64,000 bases of DNA from Bog-756 sp963824645 (GTDB taxonomy: Bacteria; Actinomycetota; Acidimicrobiia; Acidimicrobiales; RAAP-2), in assembly GCA_963824645.1 (NCBI GenBank), contig CAWGQC010000008.1:108277-172276 (forward strand). Reading direction: 5' to 3'. The position numbers and the translations under genes were made by a program. The notes beneath the pieces are model-generated. The model ran no database searches. It was not told where the DNA came from and saw only the letters and a program-made list of their open reading frames with translations. Within the stretch, counting starts at the first letter, position 1; the number at the start of each line of letters is the position of its first letter. Below, piece after piece: positions 51,596 through 61,011 of the stretch.

Positions 51596-52945
51596 GTGAA
51601 CCGACGACAGTTCGTAGGGGGCGGTGTGCTGGGAGCGGCCGCCGTCCTGGCCGGCTGCGGACGATCATCGGCCACTGGGTCCAGCACGACATCGACCCGA
51701 CCGACGCCAAAGCTCAGGGCGGCCGGGTCGCTACCCTTCCCCAACGTGGCTGCAGGGACCGACCAGGTGCCGGAGATCGAGCACATCGTCGTGGTGATGA
51801 TGGAGAACCATTCCTTCGACAACATTCTGGGACTCATCGGCCGGGGCGACGGCTTCACCATCGGCCCCAATGGCCAACCGACGGCCAAGAACCCCGACGG
51901 TCAGGGCAACTATGTTCACGCCTTCCACATGCCCAACGAGTGTCAGACCAAAGGGGTGGGCAATGACTGGAAGGTCACCCACGAGGCCTACGACGGCGGA
52001 ACCTGCCAGGGTTTCGTGACCAGCACCACGGCCGAGGCCATGGGTTACTTCACCAAGGAGGATCTGCCCTTCACCTGCGGTATGGCCAGCACCTTCCCCA
52101 TCGCCGACCGCTACTTCTGCTCGGTGATGGGGCAGACCTATCCGAACCGCCGTTACCTGATCTCAGGAACCTCGCTCGGACTCATCAATGACAGCTTCCC
52201 CATGGAGCTCCCGCCCAACGGGGTCATCTACGAGCAGTTCAACAAGTACGGCATCACCTGGAAGGACTACTACTCGGATCAGCCCACTCTCGGGGTGTAC
52301 ATCCAGTACCTGGAAGGCGGCAATCCCCTGACCAAAGGCGTCGTCATGATCGATGAGTTCTACGCCGACGCCGCCGCCGGCAATCTGCCGTCGTACTGCC
52401 TGGTGGAACCCAACTACGACGAGTCGTCCGAGGAGGATCCCCAAGACATCCAGTTCGGGGACCAGTTCATGGGCAAGGTCGTCAACGCCGTCATGTCCAG
52501 CCCCAACTGGCCCACCACCATGCTGATCTGGACCTACGACGAGCACGGTGGCTACTACGACCACGTCCCGCCCCCATTGGCCATCCCTCCCGATGACATC
52601 CCCCCCAACCTGGCCCCCGGCGATCCTCCCGGCGGCTTCAATCAGTACGGCTTTCGCGTCCCTTCCGGAGTGGTCAGCCCCTACGCCAAGAAGAACTTCG
52701 TCTCCCACACCGTCTACGACCACACCTCGATTCTCAAGACGGTCGAGGAGAAGTGGAATCTGCCCGCCCTGACCCGTCGCGACGCCAATGCCAGCAGTCT
52801 CTTCGATATGTTGGATCTGAAAGCAAAGCCGACATTCCTGAAACCCCCGAAGCTCCCGGCGGCGGCGAACCCGGTGGCCAAGGAGGGTTGCTTGGTGACC
52901 GGACCGGGCACCATCCCGCCCCCTTCGGCGGTGACCAAAGCCTGA
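51596..52945 (+). CDS. Tat-exported lipoprotein phosphoesterase (phospholipase C/acid phosphatase family)
   Basis: 449 aa. The N-terminus combines a twin-arginine start (MNRRQFVGGG) with a lipobox (VLAGC). The mature protein matches the phosphoesterase family that includes bacterial phospholipases C and acid phosphatases: EHIVVVMMENHSFDNILG (metal-binding), a central YLISGTSLGLIND, and WTYDEHGGYYDHVPPP with the Asp/His pair. It ends with SPYAKKNFVSHTVYDHTSIL and KTVEEKWNLPALTRRDANAS, both typical of the family. It hydrolyses a phosphoester, possibly on a lipid, on the outer surface of the membrane. GTG at 51596 is likely; GGAGAGG lies upstream. Confidence 0.88.
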   Translation: MNRRQFVGGGVLGAAAVLAGCGRSSATGSSTTSTRPTPKLRAAGSLPFPNVAAGTDQVPEIEHIVVVMMENHSFDNILGLIGRGDGFTIGPNGQPTAKNPDGQGNYVHAFHMPNECQTKGVGNDWKVTHEAYDGGTCQGFVTSTTAEAMGYFTKEDLPFTCGMASTFPIADRYFCSVMGQTYPNRRYLISGTSLGLINDSFPMELPPNGVIYEQFNKYGITWKDYYSDQPTLGVYIQYLEGGNPLTKGVVMIDEFYADAAAGNLPSYCLVEPNYDESSEEDPQDIQFGDQFMGKVVNAVMSSPNWPTTMLIWTYDEHGGYYDHVPPPLAIPPDDIPPNLAPGDPPGGFNQYGFRVPSGVVSPYAKKNFVSHTVYDHTSILKTVEEKWNLPALTRRDANASSLFDMLDLKAKPTFLKPPKLPAAANPVAKEGCLVTGPGTIPPPSAVTKA

Positions 52946-53060
52946 AGCTCGGGCTGTGCCGGGGGCGGTCCCGATCCGGAGACGGTGAATCGGGTGGGGA
53001 GGACACGGACATGGCGGCACGGTGGACGGGGTCCGGCTCCCATCAGCCTCACAGGGATCG

Positions 53061-53933
53061 GTGTCGACGACCACCCGGGCTCTGCTGGTGGTGGTCGGCG
53101 TGGTCGCGGTCGTTCTGTGTGCCGCCGGCATCCGGATCGCCACCACCGCCGGTCCGACCACGTCGACCCGGATACCTCCCATCGTGGTCGGCGACTACAG
53201 GTGCGGCCAGAATTGGCGACCCCCGCATTCCGGTCATCGCCAGCTGACGGTGGTCAACACGGGCAACTCGGTGGTCGACGTGACCCTGGTCGGTGCCTCC
53301 ACCTCATTGGTTTACAGCGAACTCGACGCCATGGGCCGGGGGATCACCCGCACCATGACCGCGGTGATACCCCCCGGCCGCTATCGGGTCCAGTGTACCT
53401 ACGGGGAGAACGCCGCCGCTCTGTCGCCGGTCGTCGTGGTGACCGGTGCCACCGTGAGTGACGCCCATCCGAATCTTCCGGTGACCTACGACCAGATGCA
53501 GCCCTCGGTGACGACCTACCGGCGTGACATATCGGCAGGCTTGGCCACTCTGGCCGCCGACACAGACCGCCTGAGGACACTGGTCGACGCCGGCCAGTTC
53601 GTCCCGGCCAGGAGCGCCTGGCTGGTCCCCCACCTCGACTACGAGCGTTTGGGGTCCGCCTACGATACCTTCGGCGGCAGCCGGATCCTGCGCCGCGCCT
53701 TCAATTACGACCGGGGCGTCGATGGCAACGGCAACCTGGACCAGGGCCTGATCTTCACCTGTTACCAGCAGGACCTCACCCGCCAGTTCGAGACCGTGCA
53801 GACCCGACTGATCGGCGAACCGCTCACTGACTACATCACCCCGATCGGTGGCGGCTATTTCTTCATCCTGCCCGGGGTGGCCACCCCGGCGGACTACTTC
53901 GGGCGCTCCTTGGTCGAGGCCACCACCAGCTGA
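53061..53933 (+). pseudogene. EfeO-EfeB chimera, in-frame fusion remnant
   Basis: 290 aa. A membrane helix (ALLVVVGVVAVVLCAAGI) and cupredoxin-like region are followed by the start of an EfeO M75 (imelysin-like) domain: ARSAWLVPHLDYERLGSAYD. At about nucleotide 53675 the sequence switches to the C-terminal end of a DyP-type peroxidase, the EfeB partner: SRILRRAFNYDRG, GLIFTCYQQDLTRQFETVQ and GGGYFFILPGV. The EfeO C-terminal half and the EfeB heme-binding core are missing, so it cannot be a complete iron-import system. The frame is intact from GTG 53061, so a stable product is possible. It looks like an in-frame deletion joining efeO and efeB (inference). Confidence 0.75.
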
Positions 53934-54048
53934 TACTCCGCCCCCAGCCGCTTCACAAGGCCACCAGCTCCTAGAGGGCCGCATCCTCCATCGCCGTCTG
54001 ACCGCTCCCTGTAGGGCAGCGCCCGAGCGGCATTCTGTTATCCCGGTG

Positions 54049-54660
54049 TCACCCCAATCCCCGGGCGACGAAGGAGATCGCTCCTTCGATGAAGGATTCA
54101 TCGGCGATTTCGGGCTGGAGGACGCGCAGGAGCCCGATGCCTCGAAACAGGACCTCGATGATGCGTGCCGCTTGTACCGGATCCTGGAGAGCTTCGATGC
54201 CCAGGTGTTGGCGTTCGGCGGCAAGGAGCTCGGCTAGAGCAGCCACTGCTTCGTCGTCGATCTGGGTGAACTGCACCCGCACGGCCGGATTTCGTGCCGC
54301 GTAAAGCCAGAACTCCTGGTAGAGCAGACCGAAATTGTTGCCTGCGGTGTGCGTCTGATCGCGGAATAAGGCAACGAAGTCCGACAGCCGTGCTTTGGAA
54401 GGCACGTCGGAGGCATCGAGAGTGGCGCGCAAGGCGGCCGTCTCCTGCTCATAGCGCGCTCTGAACAAGGCCAGGAAGAGATCCTCCTTGTTCTTGAAGT
54501 TGGAGTACACGGCCCCTTTGGTGAAGCCGGCCACAGTCGCCACCTCGTCGAGAGTCGCTCCGTTGAAGCCCCGTTCGGCGAACACCTGGGCTGCTGCCGC
54601 CAACAGATGGTCCCGAGTCTGTTGCTTCCTTCGCTCGGGGGTGAGGGGTTCGATGGCCAT
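54049..54660 (-). CDS. TetR-family transcriptional regulator
   Basis: 203 aa. The N-terminal helix-turn-helix is clear: RDHLLAAAAQVFAERGFNG, TLDEVATVAGFTKGAVYSNF, NKEDLFLALF. The C-terminal ligand-binding domain is helical and variable, with no obvious ligand. ATG at 54660. It is transcribed divergently from an ABC drug-type exporter with a CAGTAT-repeat operator between them, so it probably represses both itself and the exporter. Confidence 0.93.
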   Translation of the reverse strand: MAIEPLTPERRKQQTRDHLLAAAAQVFAERGFNGATLDEVATVAGFTKGAVYSNFKNKEDLFLALFRARYEQETAALRATLDASDVPSKARLSDFVALFRDQTHTAGNNFGLLYQEFWLYAARNPAVRVQFTQIDDEAVAALAELLAAERQHLGIEALQDPVQAARIIEVLFRGIGLLRVLQPEIADESFIEGAISFVARGLG

Positions 54661-54674
54661 GTTGCGCTACGATT

Positions 54675-54699
54675 CAGTATAGTAGATACTGCTCAGTAT
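54675..54699. promoter_or_regulatory. Candidate TetR operator
   Basis: CAGTAT (54675-54680), AGTAG, ATACTG (54686-54691) is an inverted repeat. A further direct CAGTAT lies at 54694-54699. It sits between divergent tetR and ABC genes and overlaps a TATAGT -10-like element. Confidence 0.65.
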
Positions 54700-54736
54700 G
54701 TTCGATTCGGGCCGGTATGCTTCCCGTCGTGGGACC

Positions 54737-55717
54737 GTGACGGAAGGGCCGTCAGCCGGGCCAGCCCTGGCCACACGCGGGGCCATCGAAACACAGGGTC
54801 TGGTCCGGACTTTCGGCCCGCACGTGGCCGTCGACGGTCTCGACCTCACCGTTCGGCCGGGTGAGATCTACGGATTCCTGGGCCCCAACGGGGCCGGCAA
54901 GTCGACGGTGGTGCGCATGCTGTGCACCCTCCTACGTCCGAGCCAGGGGCGCGCCTGGGTGGCCGGCCATGACGTTGTCCGCCAGCCCCGATCGGTTCGG
55001 CTCCGCATCGGCGTCGCCCTTCAGGAGGCAGCGCTCGACGACCTCCAGACCGGACGGGAATTGCTGCACCTGCAGGGGCGGCTGTTCGGACTGAACTCGG
55101 ATCAGATCAGGAGGCGCATGGCCGAAGTTCTCCGGTTGGTCGACCTCGGGGGTGCCATCGATCGGAGAGTCGGGGGCTACTCGGGTGGGATGAAACGCAG
55201 ACTCGACTTGGCCATGGCCCTCATCCACAACCCCGAAGTGCTCTTCCTGGATGAGCCGACGACGGGACTCGACCCGGCCAGTCGCACCACGGTGTGGGGG
55301 GAGATCGAACGCCTCAACCGCCAGCTGGGCATGACCATCTTTCTCACCACCCAGTATCTGGAGGAGGCCGATGTCCTGGCCCATCGAGTTGGGATCATCG
55401 ATGGAGGCAGACTCGTAGCCGAGGGGACGCCCGAGTCGCTCAAGCGCTCGATCGCCGACGACCTCCTGGTGGCCGACGTGGCAGGCGACGACGCCGACAC
55501 TCTGCGTCGTCTCGATCTACTCCCCGGAGTGCGTTCGGTCACCCGTGGGGGTGATCGGATCACGATGCGGGTGGTCGATGGCCCGGCCGCCCTCAGCTCT
55601 GTTGCTCTTGCCCTGTCCGAGGGTCCTCTGCAGGTTCGGTCCATCACCATGCGGACGCCCACCCTCGATGAGGTGTTCAGAGAGCTGACCGGTGCCCGTA
55701 TGAAGGAGCCCGCATGA
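54737..55717 (+). CDS. ABC transporter ATP-binding protein, DrrA type
   Basis: About 326 aa. Walker A is FLGPNGAGKSTVVRMLCTLL, the signature YSGGMKRRLDLAMALIHNP, Walker B VLFLDEPTTGLDPASR, and switch His in FLTTQYLEEADVLAHR. The C-terminal DUF4162-like extension (DEVFRELTGARM) is typical of DrrA daunorubicin-resistance ATPases. GTG at 54737 is preferred because the upstream in-frame ATG at 54698 lies inside the operator and has no ribosome-binding site. Its stop overlaps the permease start by 4 bp. Confidence 0.92.
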   Translation: MTEGPSAGPALATRGAIETQGLVRTFGPHVAVDGLDLTVRPGEIYGFLGPNGAGKSTVVRMLCTLLRPSQGRAWVAGHDVVRQPRSVRLRIGVALQEAALDDLQTGRELLHLQGRLFGLNSDQIRRRMAEVLRLVDLGGAIDRRVGGYSGGMKRRLDLAMALIHNPEVLFLDEPTTGLDPASRTTVWGEIERLNRQLGMTIFLTTQYLEEADVLAHRVGIIDGGRLVAEGTPESLKRSIADDLLVADVAGDDADTLRRLDLLPGVRSVTRGGDRITMRVVDGPAALSSVALALSEGPLQVRSITMRTPTLDEVFRELTGARMKEPA

Positions 55718-56517
55718 TGGCACCGGTGCCCATCGATGGCATTGTCCGCGGCCGGGCGGCGGGATTCTGGACCGACCTACGAAGTGTGGCCACCAGGGCG
55801 CTACGCCAGCTGGGCCGCGAGCCAGCCGCCCTTCTGCCGGCTGTATTCATCCCGGCCTTCTTCTACATCGTGAACCTCGGGGCTCTCGGCCGTGTGGCCG
55901 GCCATGGGGGTCTCGACTACAAGGCGTTCCTTCTGCCCATGGCCATTGCCTTTGCCGTAACCGGTGTATCGCGAGCCCCGACGTTGGTCACTGACATTCG
56001 CAGTGGATACTTCGACCGTCTGTGTCTCACCCCGGTCCGTCGATCGGCTCTCCTGCTCGGCCTCATGGTGGCTGACGTGGTGGTCATCGTCGCCCTCACC
56101 ATTCCGGTGCTGGCCCTGGGCTTCGCCCTCGGTGTGCGTTTCGCCACGGGAGTCGAAGGGGTGGTCGTCTTCGTCGGTCTGGCTGCCCTCTGGGGTCTGG
56201 TGTTCACCGGATTTCCCTATGCCGTAGCCCTGAAAACGGGCAGTCCTGCCGCGGTCAACGCCACCTTCGTCGTCTTCTTCCCCTTTGCCTTCCTGACCGA
56301 TGCCGTCATCCCCAAGACTGACCTCACCAGCTGGTTCTCGACCGTGGCCACCTACAACCCGGTCACCTACCTCCTCGATGCCCAGCGGTCCGTCATCACC
56401 GGGGGCTGGAGGCTCGGTCCTCTGGTCGACGGACTGGCCGCCCTGGCCGGGCTGGGCATGGTCAGTGTGACGCTGGCGCTGGCGGCCCTTCGCGGACGTA
56501 TCCGAAAAGGTCAATAA
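55714..56517 (+). CDS. ABC-2 type permease, DrrB type
   Basis: 267 aa with six hydrophobic segments of the ABC-2 exporter type. The family-typical patterns RQLGREPAALLPAVFIPAFF, YKAFLLPMAIAFAVTGVSRA and FDRLCLTPVRRSALLLGLMV are present. ATGATG at 55714 overlaps the ATPase stop, so the pair is translationally coupled. Together they probably export a drug or lipid under TetR control. Confidence 0.9.
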   Translation: MMAPVPIDGIVRGRAAGFWTDLRSVATRALRQLGREPAALLPAVFIPAFFYIVNLGALGRVAGHGGLDYKAFLLPMAIAFAVTGVSRAPTLVTDIRSGYFDRLCLTPVRRSALLLGLMVADVVVIVALTIPVLALGFALGVRFATGVEGVVVFVGLAALWGLVFTGFPYAVALKTGSPAAVNATFVVFFPFAFLTDAVIPKTDLTSWFSTVATYNPVTYLLDAQRSVITGGWRLGPLVDGLAALAGLGMVSVTLALAALRGRIRKGQ

Positions 56518-56539
56518 CGCGCACCATTAAGATTCCGAT

Positions 56540-56998
56540 GTGATTGCCGATCGACTCGAGGAACTCGGCATCAGGCTTCCTCCGGTGTCCCCTCCGGTCG
56601 GCAACTACCTCGGCTGCGTTGTCGTCGACCGGTTGGTCTATGTGGGGGGTCACGGACCAATCAGCGGCAGGACCACTGTTCGTGGGAAGGTGGGGGCCAC
56701 CGTTTCCCTGGAAGATGGTCGGCGGGCTGCCCGTCTTACCGCCCTGTCCATTCTGTCCACGTTGACCGCCGAGTTGGGCGAGCTTGATCGCATCGAGCGC
56801 ATCGTCAAAGTATTCGGCATGGTCAATGTTGCCCCCGGCTTCGACCAGACCCCCGCGGTGCTCGACGGATGTTCCGACCTGTTGGTGGAGATCTTTGGTG
56901 AGGAAGGGCGCCATACTCGCAGTGCGGTCGGTGTGGCTGCGCTGCCCTTTGACATCGCAGTGGAGATCGAGCTCATGGCCAAACTCCGCGCCGAATGA
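56540..56998 (+). CDS. RidA/YjgF family protein
   Basis: 152 aa of the RidA-like fold. It reads LVYVGGHGPISGRTTVRGKV, RAARLTALSILSTLTAELG and RIVKVFGMVNVAPGFDQTP, matching the atypical YjgF subgroup; the catalytic Arg of canonical RidA is not obvious near the C-terminus (RSAVGVAALPFDIAVEIEL). RidA proteins hydrolyse reactive enamine/imine intermediates; function of this subgroup is less defined. Start GTG at 56540. Confidence 0.85.
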   Translation: MIADRLEELGIRLPPVSPPVGNYLGCVVVDRLVYVGGHGPISGRTTVRGKVGATVSLEDGRRAARLTALSILSTLTAELGELDRIERIVKVFGMVNVAPGFDQTPAVLDGCSDLLVEIFGEEGRHTRSAVGVAALPFDIAVEIELMAKLRAE

Positions 56999-57095
56999 GT
57001 CACATCGGCGGTCGGCGGAACGACTGAGCGGTGCCGGATCTACGCTGGGGACCGGTAGATGGATATTCGGGAAGGTTGACGGCCAGGGGGAGCGG

Positions 57096-57533
57096 ATGAT
57101 CGAGCAGGTGGTGGCCCAATGGCACGCTTTTGTCAGCGGAGAATCACCCGATGGCCTGGATGAACTCCTCGACGACGAGGTCGTGTTCTACTCTCCGATC
57201 GTCTTTACGCCGCAACGGGGCAGGCAGATCGCTTCGCTCTATCTGCGTGCCGCCAGTCACGCCTTTGCCGGGCGGGATCCGGATCCGAACGCCGGAGGTG
57301 AGGGTCCGGAAAGGGGCTTTCGCTACACCAAGACCGTGCTCGGCGATGACGTGGCCGTATTGGAGTTCGAGACCACCATGGCGGGAAAGTATGTCAACGG
57401 CGTCGACATCATTCGTTGCAACCATGAGGGACGTATCATCGAATTCCGGGTCATGATCCGTCCGCTGCAGGCGGTAAACCTGGTGCAGCAACAAATGGCG
57501 GCGATGCTCGAATCGATGACGGAGGACGAATGA
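57096..57533 (+). CDS. NTF2/SnoaL-like protein
   Basis: 145 aa. The sequence reads as an NTF2-fold protein: QVVAQWHAFVSGESPDGLDE, LLDDEVVFYSPIVFTPQRG, then the strands AVLEFETTMAGKYVNGVDI and EGRIIEFRVMIRPLQAVNLV. Role unknown; most such proteins bind or convert small hydrophobic molecules. ATG at 57096 follows GGGGGAGCGG. Confidence 0.8.
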   Translation: MIEQVVAQWHAFVSGESPDGLDELLDDEVVFYSPIVFTPQRGRQIASLYLRAASHAFAGRDPDPNAGGEGPERGFRYTKTVLGDDVAVLEFETTMAGKYVNGVDIIRCNHEGRIIEFRVMIRPLQAVNLVQQQMAAMLESMTEDE

Positions 57534-57624
57534 TATCTGCCTGTCACGGCAGGGAACGGGCCTAGTCGGCCATCGGCTCGAGACGCATCGTGAGGAGTGG
57601 ACGGAGTCGGGTAAGACTCATCGG

Positions 57625-58083
57625 ATGCCTCGCGCACACCGGGTCGAGGTGACGGAAGTTGCTCTCAGCCCCGACGGGTACGACTACGCCAGTGCCTTTC
57701 AGGTCAATCTCCCGGCGGGGGACGACCGGTCGGCTGAGCAGTGGGCCCGGTCGACCTTCGACCATGCCCCGCCGGTCATTCGCTGGTCGGTGGTATTCGG
57801 ATGGAAATACGTCATGCGATTTCGACTCGGTTCACGATCCTCCCCGGACCACGTTTCCGGTTGGACCATCGCCAGCGGGGCCGCCGACGCCGTCCTCCTC
57901 GAAGTTCACTCACCGCTGGCCACCGCTCACAAAGTGGTTCGGCTGCAGGGCTCTCAGGTGGTCATGACCACTTTCGTGCTCTATCGATGTCGGATGGGAA
58001 GAATGGTGTGGACCGCGGTCATGCCGATCCATCACCGGACCGAGCCCTATCTGCTCGGTCACGCCGCCAGCCTCCCGGGCTGA
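57625..58083 (+). CDS. DUF2867-like small protein
   Basis: 152 aa. The pattern ASAFQVNLPAGDDRSAEQWA, VVFGWKYVMRFRLGSR, HVSGWTIASGAADAVLLEV and TFVLYRCRMGRMVWTAVMPI resembles DUF2867/polyketide-cyclase-like small proteins. Function is unknown. ATG at 57625; no strong ribosome-binding site is visible. It converges with the beta-helix gene with 7 bp between the stops. Confidence 0.65.
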   Translation: MPRAHRVEVTEVALSPDGYDYASAFQVNLPAGDDRSAEQWARSTFDHAPPVIRWSVVFGWKYVMRFRLGSRSSPDHVSGWTIASGAADAVLLEVHSPLATAHKVVRLQGSQVVMTTFVLYRCRMGRMVWTAVMPIHHRTEPYLLGHAASLPG

Positions 58084-58090
58084 GCGGCGG

Positions 58091-59574
58091 TCATTGCGGG
58101 GCGCCGCCGCAATGGAACACGCCGTTGACGTCATGACCCAGCTCACGCCATGCCGCGGCCGACACCAACTCATCGTTCCACAGGAAGGGCGTGCCCGAAC
58201 ACCGCCGGTATGTATTGGCCGCATAGGTGATGGTCGGATCGGAGAATACCGATAGATCGCCGTCATCCTGAACAAGCCCCATCGAACCGGGACCCAGTTC
58301 GACGGTGTTCCCGTCGACGGTGATGTCGTGCAGCACCAGAGGGGTGCCGTCGCCGCCGTCGCCCCGGTCCTGTTGGATCAGGCCGATGGCGTCGGCGTTG
58401 TCCACCACCGTGTTGTCGCTGACGACCACCCCACTCGAGGCCGCCAGTAGGATCCCCGACCCCCACAGCCAGACGTCCATGCCGAACCCGTTCCCGCTGA
58501 CGTAGTTGTCGGTGATGGTGCCACCGCTACTGATCTCGTAGAAGATGCCGGCATCTGCATTTCCGGTGACCGTATTGCCTTGGTAGGTGACGTCGGTGCT
58601 CTGGACATCGCTCCACAGTCCGGGTCCCCGGTTGTCGCGTACGACGTTGTCCCGCACCATCAAATCCGAGGCCGCACCCCATTTGCCCCCCCTGCCTCCC
58701 ATCCGGGATCGAATCCTGCCCAGTTGTTGTCGACGATCTGGTTGTCGATGACCATCGTGTTATGGCCGGTCCCTCCTATCCCCTCCTCGCCGTTTTCGCT
58801 GGCGTCGACCTGCTCGATGAGCGCGTCACCCTCTGTGGTGACACCGGCACCATGGTTGAGCTTTATCCGGTCGTCCAGAATGGTCCAACCGGGTGCGGCG
58901 GTATCGATGGCCCCGTGTTGGGCGGGCGAGGCGAACATCTCAACGGTGAGTCCGGTTACTGTCACGTCAGGGTCTCCGGCGTCCGTTTGCGAGATGACGG
59001 CAGCAGGCGTCAGAGCTACTTCGAGCTTGTGCCCACGGGGATCGCCGTAGACGTAGACCGTATGGCCACGGGTGTAAAAATCCCCTTGACCAACGGCGTT
59101 GAGTGTCATGACCCGGTTGAGTGGCCGGCCATCACGGAACACGGCATTGGGCATCTGACAAGCGTCTTTCGTGCCCGGGTCGCACTGGCCCGAGGGCGAT
59201 CCGAGGGCACCGGTGATGGTGGCCTCCCAGGTTGTGCCTCCGGCAGCTTGGAATCCAACCAGGGGCTGGGCACCGATCAGTGTGGCCCGCCCACCGCCTT
59301 CAAGAGTCTGACCGGTGTTGGGTTCGATGGGTTGCGTGATCACATACGTGCCTCGAGCCAGGCAGATCGTCGCTCCGTCGGGGGAGTCGGCCGCCACCTG
59401 GGCCAGATCCTCCGAGGGATTGACGAGCACCGTGCACGGGGTGGTTGAAGCCCCATGGGCGTTGGGGCCGACGGCCACTGCGTTGCCCGACAGAGGACAG
59501 AACACCGCCAGCGCTGGAACCACCAAGGCGACGGTACAGCCGACGAGACCCACCTCTCGTCGGGCCCGCCTCAC
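58091..59574 (-). pseudogene. Secreted parallel beta-helix (pectate lyase-like) protein, frameshifted
   Basis: A signal-peptide-like N-terminus (VGLVGCTVALVVPALAVF) is followed by a right-handed beta-helix of the pectate-lyase/periplasmic copper-binding type: DGATICLARGTYVITQPI, LTVEMFASPAQHGAID, MVIDNQIVDNNWAGFDPGWE, VRDNVVRDNRGPGLWSDVQS, TVTGNADAGIFYEIS. The frame breaks within a C7 run (58686-58692, G's on the coding strand). With one more G it joins GWEAGG to KWGAASDLMV and gives 494 aa in an exact multiple of three. Either an assembly error or a recent mutation. Binds or cleaves a polysaccharide (family inference). Confidence 0.72.
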
Positions 59575-59735
59575 TGGCGGGGCAACTGCGGAACCGATCT
59601 CGATCCGCCGGGGCAGTGGGGGCTGGGTCCATCGTCGGCGACTGGCACATCGACTGACGGCCTTTTGGGGCGTTGATCAGACGGGGCGCCGGTCCAGTCA
59701 ATGGACACGGGCGCCTCATCGGGCAGACTCTGGAG

Positions 59736-60197
59736 ATGGACAACCACGGCTCAGACCTCGCTACCCGGCGATTGGAACCATTCATCGGGCGATGGACGAT
59801 GTCGGCCCAGTTTACCGGTGCTGAGCCGACCGGACCTGTCGGACTGAGCAATTTCGAGTGGATGCTGGGGGGACAGTTCTTGGTACAGAGGACGGAGTTC
59901 TCGCCTCCCGGTCCTCCCGAGGGGTTGTCGGTGGTGGGACCGGATGCAGAGGGGGCACATTTCACCCAGCACTACTTCGATGCGCGGGGCGTTGTCCGCC
60001 TGTATGCAATGACATTTGAAGACGGGATCTGGACGCTCCAGAGAGATACAGAAGATTTCACCCCGCTTCTGTTCCACCAGCGCTTCGAGGGCTCCTTCAG
60101 CGACGACGGTGGGACCATCGAGGGCCGATGGGAACAGTCCCCTGACGGTGTCATCTGGGAACGTGACTTCAAACTGACGTACACGAGGGCCATGTGA
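59736..60197 (+). CDS. DUF1579-like small protein
   Basis: 153 aa. Residues RRLEPFIGRWTMSAQF, FEWMLGGQFLVQRTEF and YFDARGVVRLYAMTFEDGIW, WTLQRDT and the end EGRWEQSPDGVIWERDFKLT resemble DUF1579-type lipocalin-like small proteins found in actinobacteria. Function unknown. ATG at 59736 gives the family-like start; the frame stays open upstream. Confidence 0.7.
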   Translation: MDNHGSDLATRRLEPFIGRWTMSAQFTGAEPTGPVGLSNFEWMLGGQFLVQRTEFSPPGPPEGLSVVGPDAEGAHFTQHYFDARGVVRLYAMTFEDGIWTLQRDTEDFTPLLFHQRFEGSFSDDGGTIEGRWEQSPDGVIWERDFKLTYTRAM

Positions 60198-60284
60198 CCA
60201 TCGTCGGTCACATCCACCGCAAATATCGGTTACGTCGAAGGGCTCACATGAGCAAGATCGACATCCGGAAGTCAGGTCGGTGGC

Positions 60285-60884
60285 ATGTCTAGTTCGGTGC
60301 TCTACATGTCGATGTCACTCGACGGATATATCGCTGGCCTCCACGACACCCCGGGCAACCCCGGCGGCGACGGTTTCATGCGACTGCACGACTGGTACGG
60401 GTTTGCTTCCGAGGCTGGGCCGACCGCCGGGACCGCCGACGCTTCGGGGTTGGGCTCACTGTTTCTCGTCGAAATCCAACAGACGGGAGCGGTGCTCTCC
60501 GGTCGCAACACAGTGGAACAGGTCGATTACTGGGGCGGTGACCACCATGGCGGGGTCCCGATCTTCGTCCCCAGTCACCGACCGCCATCGGAGTCGGTGG
60601 CCAGGTATCCCCTGGTGTCCTATGTGACCGATGGGATCGCCAGCGCCATGGCCCAGGCAAAGTCTGCCGCCGGAGACCGCAACGTACTGGTCCATGGCGC
60701 CTATACGGCACAAACAGCACTGGCCGCGGGAGTTCTCGACGAGTTGCAGATTCACCAGGTCCCGGTGCTGTTCGGTGGCGGCCGCCGGCTATTCGAGCTC
60801 TTGCCGGCCCGAGTGGAGCTGGACATAGTCCGGGTGATCGACACCCCAGAGGCCACACACATTCGCTACCGCGTTGTTGCTTAG
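60285..60884 (+). CDS. RibD C-terminal/dihydrofolate reductase-like protein
   Basis: 199 aa. It starts VLYMSMSLDGYIAGLHDTPG, the typical opening of the RibD-C/DHFR-like reductase family, followed by the NADPH-binding region GAVLSGRNTVEQVDYWGG, GDRNVLVHGAYTAQTALAAG and the C-terminal ELQIHQVPVLFGGGRRLFEL. These proteins reduce a pyrimidine or related substrate with NADPH; the specific substrate is unknown. ATG at 60285. Confidence 0.88.
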   Translation: MSSSVLYMSMSLDGYIAGLHDTPGNPGGDGFMRLHDWYGFASEAGPTAGTADASGLGSLFLVEIQQTGAVLSGRNTVEQVDYWGGDHHGGVPIFVPSHRPPSESVARYPLVSYVTDGIASAMAQAKSAAGDRNVLVHGAYTAQTALAAGVLDELQIHQVPVLFGGGRRLFELLPARVELDIVRVIDTPEATHIRYRVVA

Positions 60885-61011
60885 GTTCGGGTGGCGTCAG
60901 TATGAAGTCAGTGGATTCGATGAGATGAAGTGATGAAGAGCCCGGAGAGTCGATCATAGGGAAGGCGCAATCCATGAGCCTGACGTTTGGCCAAGCTACC
61001 CTCGCCACATC

